From: Variovorax paradoxus
Lineage (GTDB): Bacteria > Pseudomonadota > Gammaproteobacteria > Burkholderiales > Burkholderiaceae_C
Length of the DNA stretch: 64,000 bases
Direction: 5' to 3'
Assembly (NCBI RefSeq): GCF_030815855.1
Contig: NZ_JAUSXG010000001.1
Coordinates: 5,084,001 to 5,148,000, forward strand
This document shows, one piece after another, positions 45,471-56,749 of this stretch. Below the pieces are notes generated by a model. It did not search any database. It was not told where the DNA came from and saw nothing but the letters and a program-made list of their open reading frames with translations. Numbering within the stretch: position 1 is the stretch's first letter; each line of letters opens with the position of its first letter. Both the position numbers and the translations under genes were made by a program.

Positions 45471-46275
45471 AACCACCCGCGCCTTCGCGGTGCCCATTTC
45501 CACCTCGCAGTTCTCCTGCGTGGGCGAGCGCAGCGGCAACCAGGACGCCATCGGCTACCACCTCGACGAATACAACGCCTGCTTCGTCGTGAGCGACGGC
45601 GTGGGCGGCAACGCAGGCGGCGAACTGGCCGCGCGCATCGCGGTCGACACCGCGCTCAACACCTTCGTCCGCAACCCGTCGGTGGAGAAAGAAGACATCC
45701 AGGACGCCGTGAAGGCAGCCAACGACGCCATCCTCGCCAGGCAGCGCGAGCTCGCCGACCAGAGCAAGATGAGCGCAACCATCGTCTCGCTCTTCGTCGA
45801 CCGCGCGAGCGGCCAAGCCTGCTGGGCCCATGTGGGCGACAGCCGCCTCTACTGGTTCCGCCGCGGCGCGCTGGTGCAGCGCACCGAAGACCACAGCCTG
45901 TCGGAGCGCTCGGGCGAAGCCGCCATGGACAACGGCGTCAATGGCGGTGAACGGCTGGTGAAGACGAACCTGCTGTATCGCGCACTGGGGGCAAGGGCCA
46001 CGGCCGAGTCGACCGTGTCGACGCCGCAGCGGCTCGCCGACGGCGACGCGTTCCTGCTGTGCACCGATGGCCTCTGGCAGCTCATCTCGCAGCAGGTGAT
46101 GGAACGCTCGCTGCAACTGGCCGACAGCGCCGAAGAATGGCTCGCGCTGCTGCGCCGCGCGGCCGAAGCCAAGGCCGACGAGTCGCGCGACAACTACTCG
46201 GCGCTGGCCGTGTGGGTGGGGTTTCCGCAGCAGGTGACGTTGGCGGGGACGGCGTCGCCTGCGGCGGCGCGTTGA
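45463..46275 (+). CDS. pppA: T6SS-associated PP2C-type phosphatase PppA
   Basis: A 270-residue PP2C (Stp1-like) phosphatase. Metal-binding acidic motifs are NQDAIGYHLDE, VVSDGVGGNAGGE and SRDNYSAL near the end; WAHVGDSRLYWFR and LLCTDGLWQLI are also typical. PppA reverses PpkA-driven phosphorylation of the FHA protein. It overlaps tagH by 8 bp, so the two are translationally linked. Confidence 0.93.
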   Translation: MLETTRAFAVPISTSQFSCVGERSGNQDAIGYHLDEYNACFVVSDGVGGNAGGELAARIAVDTALNTFVRNPSVEKEDIQDAVKAANDAILARQRELADQSKMSATIVSLFVDRASGQACWAHVGDSRLYWFRRGALVQRTEDHSLSERSGEAAMDNGVNGGERLVKTNLLYRALGARATAESTVSTPQRLADGDAFLLCTDGLWQLISQQVMERSLQLADSAEEWLALLRRAAEAKADESRDNYSALAVWVGFPQQVTLAGTASPAAAR

Positions 46276-46303
46276 GCGAACCCGCTCGCCGCGGTCATCA
46301 ACG

Positions 46304-46681
46304 CTACAGCAGAATGATATTGGGCTGGCTCAGGATGGTGCGCATTCCCTTGCCGTTGCCGCCATTCTGATTCGTCGGACACGTGACGCGCGTGGCAGGC
46401 GATCCAGCGAGCACGACCTTCTTGACCGGCTTGGTCTTGCGGGAGAAACCCATTACGAACGGTCTGCGCACGCCAAGGCCAATGCCCGCACTGTCGCCAA
46501 CCGAGAACGGGATGACCGTCGCCATGTTGTGCGCCGGCGTGCACTTGTAGAGCACCTTGCCCTGGCTCGGTATGGCCGTGGGGCCGAACGCGAAATTGGG
46601 CCACGGCAACGGCGCGGCAGGCGATTTGCATACATCCGGAACACCGATGTCCACGCCTCCGAGTTGGCAGTCAGCTTGCAT
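46304..46681 (-). CDS. DUF4150 PAAR-like protein
   Basis: A 125-residue protein of the DUF4150 (PAAR-like) type: CQLGGVDIGVPDVCKSPAAPLPWPNFAFG with early Cys, then NMATVIPFSVGDSAGIG. PAAR-type proteins sharpen the VgrG tip and can carry effectors. Here it is short, with no C-terminal toxin extension. It is the last gene of the right operon, 29 bp after the DUF3540 gene. The effector role is open. Confidence 0.83.
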   Translation of the reverse strand: MQADCQLGGVDIGVPDVCKSPAAPLPWPNFAFGPTAIPSQGKVLYKCTPAHNMATVIPFSVGDSAGIGLGVRRPFVMGFSRKTKPVKKVVLAGSPATRVTCPTNQNGGNGKGMRTILSQPNIILL

Positions 46682-46710
46682 AGTGTCTCTCCTGTGGTGA
46701 ATTTCGGGCT

Positions 46711-47469
46711 TCAGCCCATGTGAATCTGCCTGGCATCGACCTTCGCGAGCCGCGTGGCCGTCACGAGCGTGTCCTTGGCATGGACGCGCACAGTCTCCTC
46801 GGCCTGATAGTCGATGCGGCCCGCACGCACCTGGTCGACGCCCTCCGTCATCCGGAAAGCGGTGCGACTCAGGTGCACCAACCGGTCCATCACGGCTTCG
46901 TAGAGCCGTCCGATCACCCGGATGTTCAGCACCGTCGCTTCCATTTCATCTCCCTGGTACGTCAGCCGACCCACCCGGAAGTCGGCGGCGGAAGCGTCGA
47001 CCTTGAGTTCCGACGTGCCGATGTCCAGGCTCTGCTTGCCTCGCAGATGAAGTGCTGTCTCGCTTTCGACTGCAACGCTGCCATGGGTCGACGTCAGGGT
47101 CAGGTCGCCGCTCACGTCGATCCGGGATTCGCGAGCATTGGCCTGCTCTGCCACGGCCGTCAGATACAGGCGCTGGGCGTCGGGGCCGCAAACCAGCACG
47201 GTGTCTCCGACCTCTGGGCGCAGCAGACAACTCGCCGCGCGCTGACAGCGCAGTTCCATGTCGTCGCCGATCACCGTATAGACCCCGCCGGGCAGTGCCC
47301 CGGTAACGACGCCGAGCGCATTGAACACGCCGCCGGCGAGCGGGCGGGCAGTACCTTCAGCCCTGGCGCGGTGGTTCAGTTCGGTGGCGACCGCTGAAGA
47401 TGATGTGGCGCGAGTGGTCATGGCGTGTGGGACGGTGCTCGTCCTGGAGGTCGGCGGTTTGAAGATCAT
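46711..47469 (-). CDS. DUF3540-domain protein
   Basis: A 252-residue protein with beta-rich repeats in the middle (DVSGDLTLTSTHGSVAVESETALHLRGKQSL) resembling a tail-spike or gp5-like beta structure. The C-terminal half contains DRLVHLSRTAFRMTEGVDQ. DUF3540 genes often travel with DUF2169 and DUF4150 in T6SS loci. The ATG at 47469 overlaps the pentapeptide stop (ATGA); the ATG at 47421 is an alternative start. The function is unknown. Confidence 0.83.
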   Translation of the reverse strand: MIFKPPTSRTSTVPHAMTTRATSSSAVATELNHRARAEGTARPLAGGVFNALGVVTGALPGGVYTVIGDDMELRCQRAASCLLRPEVGDTVLVCGPDAQRLYLTAVAEQANARESRIDVSGDLTLTSTHGSVAVESETALHLRGKQSLDIGTSELKVDASAADFRVGRLTYQGDEMEATVLNIRVIGRLYEAVMDRLVHLSRTAFRMTEGVDQVRAGRIDYQAEETVRVHAKDTLVTATRLAKVDARQIHMG

Positions 47470-48542
47470 GGCATGTGCCGGCGCTGCCGTGGCGGTCGGC
47501 GCGCCGAAAAGGCTTCCGCCGCCAGCACGTCGGGGTGTCCCGGCATCAGCCCACTGCGGTCGGTGAATCTCGCCTCTTCCATCAAGGCCCGGTGGATCGA
47601 GGTGTGCTGCAGAATCGCGTCCCCAAAATCCGCCTTGCGCAGGTCCGCGCCGGTGAAATCGGCGTACACGAGCCGAGCGCGACGGAAGTCGGCGCCGCGG
47701 CATCGCGCCTGATGAAAGGCGCACTGTTCCATATTGGAACCGGCGAAAACGGCCCCTTCGATGTGCGCATCGACCCAGATGCTCTGCGTGAACACGGCGC
47801 CACTCGCAACCACACCCGGCAACTTGGCATTCAGGAAAACGCATTGCGGCGCCTGAACTGCCACCAGGCGGGCGCCTTCCAGCGACGCCCCCATGAAATT
47901 GCAGCGCGTCAACGCCGCGCCTTCGAAATCGCAATCACCGACTTGCGCGTCGATGAACTGGCAATTCGCGAACGCCTGGCCGCGAAACGCCTGGCCCGTC
48001 AGGTTGGCCTCGACAAAGACGGTCTGGTCGAAACGGCTGCCGTCGAATACGGCCGTGCGAAGGTCGGCTTCATAAAAGGTTGTCTGCTTCAGATGCGTGC
48101 GGGAGAAGTCAGCGCGTGCCAGCGAGGTTTCGGCAAACACCAGCATCTCGGAACGAACCTCGATGAAGGACGCGCCGTCGAGCAGGCACGACGCGAAGTT
48201 GGTCATGCCGGCGTCTGCCCGATCGAAAACCGCACCGGGAAGCCGGCACTCATGGAACGCAATGCCATCGATCGAGGCTGCGTTCAGTCGAATTTCGTCC
48301 GCATCGCAATCATCGAACGCACAGCGGTTCATCCTTGCTTCGTCAAAGATCGCGCCCGGCATCCTGCAGCCCTCGAACATGCTGCCGCTCACGTCGGCGC
48401 CGGTGAAGTCGGCGCGCGAAAAATCCGTGGAAGAGAACAGCCCACCCGAAAGGTCGAGACCCCGGAAGTTCAGCCCGGCGAGCCGCCTGCCGTCGATCCT
48501 CTCTCCGGCCTTCACCATGCCCACCACGTCCGCTGGCGTCAT
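47466..48542 (-). CDS. pentapeptide-repeat protein (stand-alone)
   Basis: A 358-residue protein made almost wholly of A(D/N)LXX-type pentapeptides, such as DFSRADFTGADVSGSMFEG and ADFRRARLVYADFTGADLRK, over residues ~15-330. It should form a right-handed quadrilateral beta-helix. No extra catalytic domain is visible. Start ATG 48542 overlaps the upstream stop (ATGA). In the T6SS context it could be a spike extension, an adaptor, or a cargo that mimics DNA; none can be shown from sequence. Confidence 0.87.
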   Translation of the reverse strand: MTPADVVGMVKAGERIDGRRLAGLNFRGLDLSGGLFSSTDFSRADFTGADVSGSMFEGCRMPGAIFDEARMNRCAFDDCDADEIRLNAASIDGIAFHECRLPGAVFDRADAGMTNFASCLLDGASFIEVRSEMLVFAETSLARADFSRTHLKQTTFYEADLRTAVFDGSRFDQTVFVEANLTGQAFRGQAFANCQFIDAQVGDCDFEGAALTRCNFMGASLEGARLVAVQAPQCVFLNAKLPGVVASGAVFTQSIWVDAHIEGAVFAGSNMEQCAFHQARCRGADFRRARLVYADFTGADLRKADFGDAILQHTSIHRALMEEARFTDRSGLMPGHPDVLAAEAFSARRPPRQRRHMP

Positions 48543-51205
48543 GCCACCGTCTCTTTCTTGCGCTTGGGCGTGGTCACTACCTGCTCGGTGTAAGCCCCGT
48601 CGAACAAGGTGCGCTCGTCGATGAGGCATTCGGACAGATCCGCACCGAACAGGTTCGCGCGACGAAAGTCAGCGGAGGACAACACGGCTTTTTCCAACAA
48701 GGCGCCTTGAAGATTCACGTCCACCATCGACGCTCCGGTGAAATCGGTCCGGATGAAAACGCAATCGGGTGCGTCGGCCTCCGCGAAATTCGCTCCCCGC
48801 AAAGACGCACTGCTGAAATCGGTGTTCTGCAGCCGTGCCCCGGTGAAATCCGCCTGATCAAGCGGAACCTCGCGGAGGCTGCAGTCCTTCAGCAAGGCGT
48901 CGCGAAAGACGGCTCCACGCAAGGAGGTGCCGCCGACGAAGCAGGTCTTCGTCAGCGTCGCCTCCGAAAAATCCACGCCTTCGATCTTCGGCATGGCGGT
49001 CCATGCGCAGTGCACCATCTTCGCGCCGACGAAACTCACGTCGTGCAGTTCGCAGTCGAGGAGTGTTGATCGCTCGAACGCCGCCTCGTCGAAGCGAACG
49101 CGCGTGAAAGCGCCGCCTTCGACGGTCTGCAGCGCGGTGATCCGCGCGCGCTCGAAGCCGCAATCTTCGAAGTGGAGAGCGATGCATTGAATCTCTTCAA
49201 CGACCGCGTCCGAGAAGTCGCAGTGCCTCGCTTGCAGCTTCTCGATCAGCATGCTTCGCAAGGTGGCGGCCGAGAAGTTCGACGATTCCAGGCTTGCCAG
49301 CGACATGTTGCAGCCATGAAGCACCGCCCGTCGCAGCGACACGCGATGCAGCTTGGTGCGTACCAGCACCGCTTGGTCGAAGTCCGCGTCGTCGAGATTG
49401 CAATCGGAAAAGTCGGCGCTCTCAAGCAGAGTGCGGTGCCAGCGCGTGCCGCGCAGATCCATTCCGGAAAAATCAGCGCCCGTGAAATCGGTTTCGGAGA
49501 AATCGCGATCGCCGAGAAGGATGCGCTCGGCCCGTTCGCGGGCGCTTCGTGCCTCTCCTTCCGGCATCGGATCGGCTGCCGACTGATGATGCGCCATCCG
49601 CCTGTAAGCCTCTGTCAGCATCCGCTCGCCGCGCTGGCCCACGCTTTTGATCTCGTCCTGCTTGTCTTGGGGCAGCGGGGCTGCGCCGACGGCAGCCGAC
49701 ACGCCGAGGATGCCGTCCACCAAGGGCTGCATGCCGGTCTTCGGCGGCCCCTTGGCAGTTGCCTGGTCCGCCTTCTCGAAGAACTTGGACGTGTCGAAGC
49801 CGACCTTCCTGGATTCGACCGCATTTGCATTCGCGGCCTGCTCCATCTTCTTGCGCGCCTCGTCGGCCTTGTGCTTCTGCTCCCGCACCATGGCCTTGGT
49901 CTTCTCGAGAAAGGCCGGCAGTTCCTTGAGCGTGGGCATGCTCTGGATCGGTGCCACAGGCAGCTGATAGCGCGAGAAGTCGCCGCCGGTCGCCTTGTAC
50001 GCTTCGGACAGCTTCGCACGGGCACGCTCGGCTCGAACCTGCATGTTGCGCTCCAGCGCATTCACGAGGCCTTCCTCTTCGGTATCGAGCCACGGACCCA
50101 TTGCGTTCTCCGGAACGAGCTGCGCATCGTCGAGCGTGAGGTAGGCGCCCTGCTCCGGATCGCAGCGCTGCGACAGCGTCTGCCAGTAATGCGCGATGGG
50201 GCGCGGCGCGCCTTCCTCCTCCATCGCGATCATCATGTGGCTCACGTCTTCCGCGTCGTTCTCCGTGACCGGGACGACACCGTGGTAGATCAGCGCGACC
50301 CGATCCCGATGGGGAAAGAACCAGGCGGTGGTCAGCCGCATTGCCAAGCCCTCGAAGTTGCTGGCCTCGGGCTCCACTTCCATCCCGACCGGCGGCTCGT
50401 AGCCGCGCACGATGAAGCCGCGTGCCCGCCAGTTGGGCAGAACACCGCGCAGCACCGGCTCGGCGGGATGCATGTTCCGTATCTCGAAGGGCGCCCCGGC
50501 CAGTTCACCATCCCCGTCGGCGAGCCACTGGTCCGATGAAGCGGCATTGAAGAAATGCCAGTCCATGTCCTGCGAGAAGTCGGGGAAGAGGTTCTCTCTC
50601 CAGTGATCGTCGTACTGCCGGCCCATCAGGCGCAAGCGAGAGGGCCGCGACATGTCGATGGCACCGAGCCCCGCTGGCACGGCGGCCTGGGTCGAGTGCT
50701 TCAGAAGCGCATCGGGATGCTCGATGTTCGGAACGCGGCGCACACGCAATCCATTGATGATCTCTTCGGCATGGCCGATGCCCAGCGGGTTCTCTTCGTA
50801 CGCCGGTCCGCCGTAGGCACGGCGCCAGCCGATCGGCATCACTTCGAAGGGCTGCGGCTCGCTCGGACGGCCGTCGATCCAGAACCGATCTCCGAAAACG
50901 GCCAGCGTTTTCTTCCTGCCTCGCACCTGGACGCTCACGGCACACAGCTTCTTTTCGGTCTGATGTTGCGTGTAGGCATTGCCAGTGACCAGGAACTCGA
51001 GGTTTGCCTTGGGCATCGACATGTCGAGGACACCGTCGCTTCCGATCTCCGCGGTCACGGTTTCCCAGAGATCCGGTTCAGGCAGCAACACATGCTTGCC
51101 CTGCAGATCGGTCATGGCAATCGTCGTCAATGCCAGCCACTCGCGTCCATCCCTGTGGAATGCGCGGTACATGGCGCTCAGGCGCAAGGGTTTGATGACT
51201 TTCAT
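48539..51205 (-). CDS. DUF2169-domain protein with C-terminal pentapeptide repeats
   Basis: An 888-residue protein. The N-terminal DUF2169 part (to about residue 300) starts MKVIKPLRLSAMYRAF and has QPFEVMPIGWRRAYGGPAYEENP. A helical, Lys/Glu/Ala-rich middle (about 380-560) follows. From about residue 565 pentapeptide repeats run to near the end (RDFSETDFTGADFSGMDLRG). DUF2169 proteins are T6SS adaptors or chaperones that load cargo on VgrG/PAAR in other bacteria. The start overlaps the upstream membrane-protein stop (ATGA). Confidence 0.86.
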   Translation of the reverse strand: MKVIKPLRLSAMYRAFHRDGREWLALTTIAMTDLQGKHVLLPEPDLWETVTAEIGSDGVLDMSMPKANLEFLVTGNAYTQHQTEKKLCAVSVQVRGRKKTLAVFGDRFWIDGRPSEPQPFEVMPIGWRRAYGGPAYEENPLGIGHAEEIINGLRVRRVPNIEHPDALLKHSTQAAVPAGLGAIDMSRPSRLRLMGRQYDDHWRENLFPDFSQDMDWHFFNAASSDQWLADGDGELAGAPFEIRNMHPAEPVLRGVLPNWRARGFIVRGYEPPVGMEVEPEASNFEGLAMRLTTAWFFPHRDRVALIYHGVVPVTENDAEDVSHMMIAMEEEGAPRPIAHYWQTLSQRCDPEQGAYLTLDDAQLVPENAMGPWLDTEEEGLVNALERNMQVRAERARAKLSEAYKATGGDFSRYQLPVAPIQSMPTLKELPAFLEKTKAMVREQKHKADEARKKMEQAANANAVESRKVGFDTSKFFEKADQATAKGPPKTGMQPLVDGILGVSAAVGAAPLPQDKQDEIKSVGQRGERMLTEAYRRMAHHQSAADPMPEGEARSARERAERILLGDRDFSETDFTGADFSGMDLRGTRWHRTLLESADFSDCNLDDADFDQAVLVRTKLHRVSLRRAVLHGCNMSLASLESSNFSAATLRSMLIEKLQARHCDFSDAVVEEIQCIALHFEDCGFERARITALQTVEGGAFTRVRFDEAAFERSTLLDCELHDVSFVGAKMVHCAWTAMPKIEGVDFSEATLTKTCFVGGTSLRGAVFRDALLKDCSLREVPLDQADFTGARLQNTDFSSASLRGANFAEADAPDCVFIRTDFTGASMVDVNLQGALLEKAVLSSADFRRANLFGADLSECLIDERTLFDGAYTEQVVTTPKRKKETVA

Positions 51206-51642
51206 CTGGGCGGCGTAGCGGGAATCTCGAGCAGCGTTCGCTCGCGATCAATGGCGGCGATGTCCGGGTCGTGCGCCGAATAGACAATGGCGACGGTCTT
51301 GCCGACGAAGAAGTTGGTGAGCAGGTCGGCTTCGATAAAGGTCGACACGCTGGCCTCGCGCTCGACGCCTTGACCATCGCGGAACGAAAGCAGAAGATCG
51401 ACTGCGGCCACCGTGTAGGCCGTGCGGCCCGACGTCCCCAGGCGGTTCTGCGGCCGCGTGAGACGCCGAACGACGGCTTCGGTGCGAACGCCTTGGGTCC
51501 TCAGCTCCTCCCATAGCCGCTCGTCCGTCCTGTATTCCTCCACGCTCGCCATCGCAGGCACCTTGGCCGTCAGGACCCACACCGCACCGCCACCGAAAAC
51601 CGCGACGGTGAGTGCAACGCCGGCGATGTCCCACCAGCTCAC
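51202..51642 (-). CDS. small membrane protein in the VgrG module
   Basis: About 146 residues with one N-terminal membrane helix (WWDIAGVALTVAVFGGGAVWVL) and a soluble domain of ~110 residues (TAYTVAAVDLLLSFRDGQGVEREASVST..., VGKTVAIVYSAHDPDIAAI), weakly resembling DUF3592. The GTG at 51642 was chosen because AGAGGA lies about 9 nt before it. TTG codons at 51675 and 51708 are also in frame and would overlap the vgrG 3' end. It lies between vgrG and the DUF2169 gene. Function unknown; it could be an immunity or assembly factor. Confidence 0.62.
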   Translation of the reverse strand: MSWWDIAGVALTVAVFGGGAVWVLTAKVPAMASVEEYRTDERLWEELRTQGVRTEAVVRRLTRPQNRLGTSGRTAYTVAAVDLLLSFRDGQGVEREASVSTFIEADLLTNFFVGKTVAIVYSAHDPDIAAIDRERTLLEIPATPPR

Positions 51643-51671
51643 GTGCCCTGTTCCTCTGGGGGCCCAGACAT

Positions 51672-54008
51672 TCAAGTCCGGATGAAGAGTTTCTTCGCCG
51701 CGACGCAAAGGCCTCCCCTGACGGTGCTGACCTTGGCACTTCTGACATTGAAGTCCTCAATGACGATCTTGAGCTTAGCGTCTAGCATGTTGATCCGCGA
51801 GATGTTGACGAAGGTGCCGTTGAATTGCGCGTTCAGCAATGAAACCTGCGTCTTGAAACCGTAGACATCGAGCGCGCCGACCCACAAACCCGTGTGTTCC
51901 AGCGTCCCGTGGTTGTCCCAGTTACGCCACCAGCCTTCGCTCGCGGCGTTCACCGTGTGCTTGGGCGTGTTGGTGGTCTTCTCCGGCGTATTGGTAGTGT
52001 CCGGCCCTGTCGTGGTGGTGGTCTTGCCGCCCTGCACGATGGTGGTGTGGTCCCCCAGCACATTGCTGTGGAAGCCGCCGTTGACGGTGAAGTTCATGCC
52101 GTCGTTGACGGTCAGGTTCACGCCGCCCGAGATGGTCTGCCGCACGCCGCCGGTGATGGTCGAGTTGATACCGCCGGTGATGGTTTCCGTGACGCCGTCG
52201 TTGATGGTCTGAGTGAGACCGCCATTGATGGTTTCCGTCATTCCGCCGCTCACGGTCCGCGTCTCGCCGCCTGTGATCGTCTCCGTCGCCCCATCCGAAA
52301 TCGTCCGCGTCTCGCCCCCCGACACCTTCTCGGTCGCCCCGCCCGTCACCGTGCGCGTCTCGCCGCCGTCGATGGTCTCCACCGCGCCGTTCGTGATGTG
52401 CCGCTCCTCGCCGTCCTTGTAGGTCGCCGATTCGTGCCCCGTGATAACGGTCGTGCGCGTGCCGCCGGTGTCGTGCGTCTCGTTCTTCTCCACGGAGACG
52501 TTGAGGTCGCGCTCGGCATGCAGCGCGACGAACTCCGCGCCCATCTTGTCCTCGAAGACGAGCGAGTTGGCCGTGGCCGGCGAGCCCCCGGGGGTCGAGC
52601 GCGTGACGAACCCGCTCTTGGTCTGCTCACCGGGCAAGTTGAAGGGCGGCATCTGGCGCGGGTTGTAGACCCGTCCCACGACGAGCGGCCGGTCGGCCCG
52701 CCCGTCGACGAAATCGATCACCACTTCCTGGCCGATGCGCGGCGTGAACACGGCGCCGAACCCGTCGCCCGCGATGACGTGAGAGACGCGCACGAAGCAC
52801 GAGCAGTTTTCGTTGCGGCGTCCGCTGCGGTCCCAACGGAACTGCACCTTGACGCGGCCGTATTGATCGGTCCAGATTTCCTCGCCTTCGGGGCCGACCA
52901 CCACGGCAGTCTGAGGACCCGTGGTGCGCGGAATCTGTGTAGTCCGGGGTGCCCTGAAGGGTAAAGACGTCGGCTGAACGACAAAGTTGAAGCTGTACTC
53001 GCCCGGCGCGGCGCCGCTGGCATAGCCACCCTCGCGCAGCATGTAGTTCACCGAGACGATCAGGTACTCGCGGTTGTCGTCCGATCTTGGCGAATTCTGC
53101 ATCGAGAAGGTATGGCCCGAAGCCATGCCTCGAACCGTCGCATGGCCCACGCTGCGATCGGCCATCGACTGCGCTTCTTCCAGCCGCACGCGCGCGTAGT
53201 GCTCGCCTTCGCCCGGATTGGTGTATTCGCCGAGCCATTCGTACATCTCATAGCCTGAATGGTCGTAGGGCTGCGGCATGGAGCGAACACCGCTCAGATC
53301 GGCACCCGGCGTGGTGAAGTTGTAGTCATCCACCGTGTAGCTGCCCGAGCGGATCTCGGCTGTCACCTGCCAGTTGTCGATGACCTCCATGTCCTCGGTC
53401 ACATCGCGATCGGCCGCAAAGTAGTTGATGGTCTCGTAGCCGGGCATCGGCTCGTGCGCTGTGATGTCGTCGGTCAGCACCAGCGTGTGCTGGTTCTTGT
53501 CGTGCTTGAAGTAGTAGTAGATGCCTTCCAGTTCCATGAGCCGACTCACGAAAGCGAGATCCGTCTCGTTGTACTGAACGCAGTGCTCCCACTGCCGGTA
53601 CGTGCCGCTGAGCTTCTTCTCGAAAGGGAAGTCATAGTCGCCCAAGACCTCCTCCAGCACCTCGACGACCGTCTTGTTCTGGAAGATCTTGTTGTCGCTG
53701 GAGCGGGTGAGATACCAGAGCCATGGGCGCACGGTGGCGCGGTAGACCGTGTGGCGCGAGGTTCCACCTTCGCGGCCGATCATCGAGAACCGAACCACCT
53801 GACCGTTCAGAAAACGGGGCACGCCGGCCGTCTGGATTTCCAGAGCTATGGACTTTCCCAGCACGGCCTTCATGTCGATCGACGCACTGGGGCTCAGCAG
53901 GTCGACCTCGAACTCGAACAACTGCGACAGCCCCTCGGTGCCATGCATCGAACGGAACTGGAGCTGGTCTTCGCCAAGCGGCGTGTGGGCTCGTACGACT
54001 CTGGCCAT
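51672..54008 (-). CDS. vgrG: type VI spike protein VgrG (TssI) with long octad-repeat needle
   Basis: A 778-residue VgrG. The gp27-like domain (residues ~1-340) begins MARVVRAHTPLGEDQLQFRS. The OB-fold region has VGPEGEEIWTDQYGRVKVQFRWD and VIDFVDGRADRPLVVGRVYN. Then a run of ~14 octads of the type GGxTxTIx (about residues 546-661) builds the triple beta-helix needle. The last ~100 residues (EGWWRNWDNHGTLEH...) are a distinct tip domain with no known toxin motif. It starts 20 bp after clpV. Confidence 0.94.
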   Translation of the reverse strand: MARVVRAHTPLGEDQLQFRSMHGTEGLSQLFEFEVDLLSPSASIDMKAVLGKSIALEIQTAGVPRFLNGQVVRFSMIGREGGTSRHTVYRATVRPWLWYLTRSSDNKIFQNKTVVEVLEEVLGDYDFPFEKKLSGTYRQWEHCVQYNETDLAFVSRLMELEGIYYYFKHDKNQHTLVLTDDITAHEPMPGYETINYFAADRDVTEDMEVIDNWQVTAEIRSGSYTVDDYNFTTPGADLSGVRSMPQPYDHSGYEMYEWLGEYTNPGEGEHYARVRLEEAQSMADRSVGHATVRGMASGHTFSMQNSPRSDDNREYLIVSVNYMLREGGYASGAAPGEYSFNFVVQPTSLPFRAPRTTQIPRTTGPQTAVVVGPEGEEIWTDQYGRVKVQFRWDRSGRRNENCSCFVRVSHVIAGDGFGAVFTPRIGQEVVIDFVDGRADRPLVVGRVYNPRQMPPFNLPGEQTKSGFVTRSTPGGSPATANSLVFEDKMGAEFVALHAERDLNVSVEKNETHDTGGTRTTVITGHESATYKDGEERHITNGAVETIDGGETRTVTGGATEKVSGGETRTISDGATETITGGETRTVSGGMTETINGGLTQTINDGVTETITGGINSTITGGVRQTISGGVNLTVNDGMNFTVNGGFHSNVLGDHTTIVQGGKTTTTTGPDTTNTPEKTTNTPKHTVNAASEGWWRNWDNHGTLEHTGLWVGALDVYGFKTQVSLLNAQFNGTFVNISRINMLDAKLKIVIEDFNVRSAKVSTVRGGLCVAAKKLFIRT
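52026..52370 (-). repeat. 24-bp coding tandem repeat in vgrG (octad needle)
   Basis: About 14 degenerate 24-bp units encode octads such as GGETRTVT, GGATEKVS, DGATETIT, GGMTETIN and GGVRQTIS. The pattern is typical of a gp5-like beta-helix. The units are too diverged at DNA level for recent duplication of the whole array. Confidence 0.85.
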
Positions 54009-54028
54009 GAGTTTGTCTCCTTGTCTTT

Positions 54029-56745
<2,717 letters not shown>

Positions 56746-56749
<4 letters not shown>

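Noticed and set aside
46262..46303. Possible bidirectional terminator between pppA and the DUF4150 gene
   Set aside because: Only a very short stem (GAGCG...CGCTC) and no T-run were seen.
52026..52370. Regular 24-bp periodicity that could suggest a CRISPR array or satellite
   Set aside because: The period lies in frame in vgrG and encodes beta-helix octads; there are no constant repeats with unique spacers and no cas genes.
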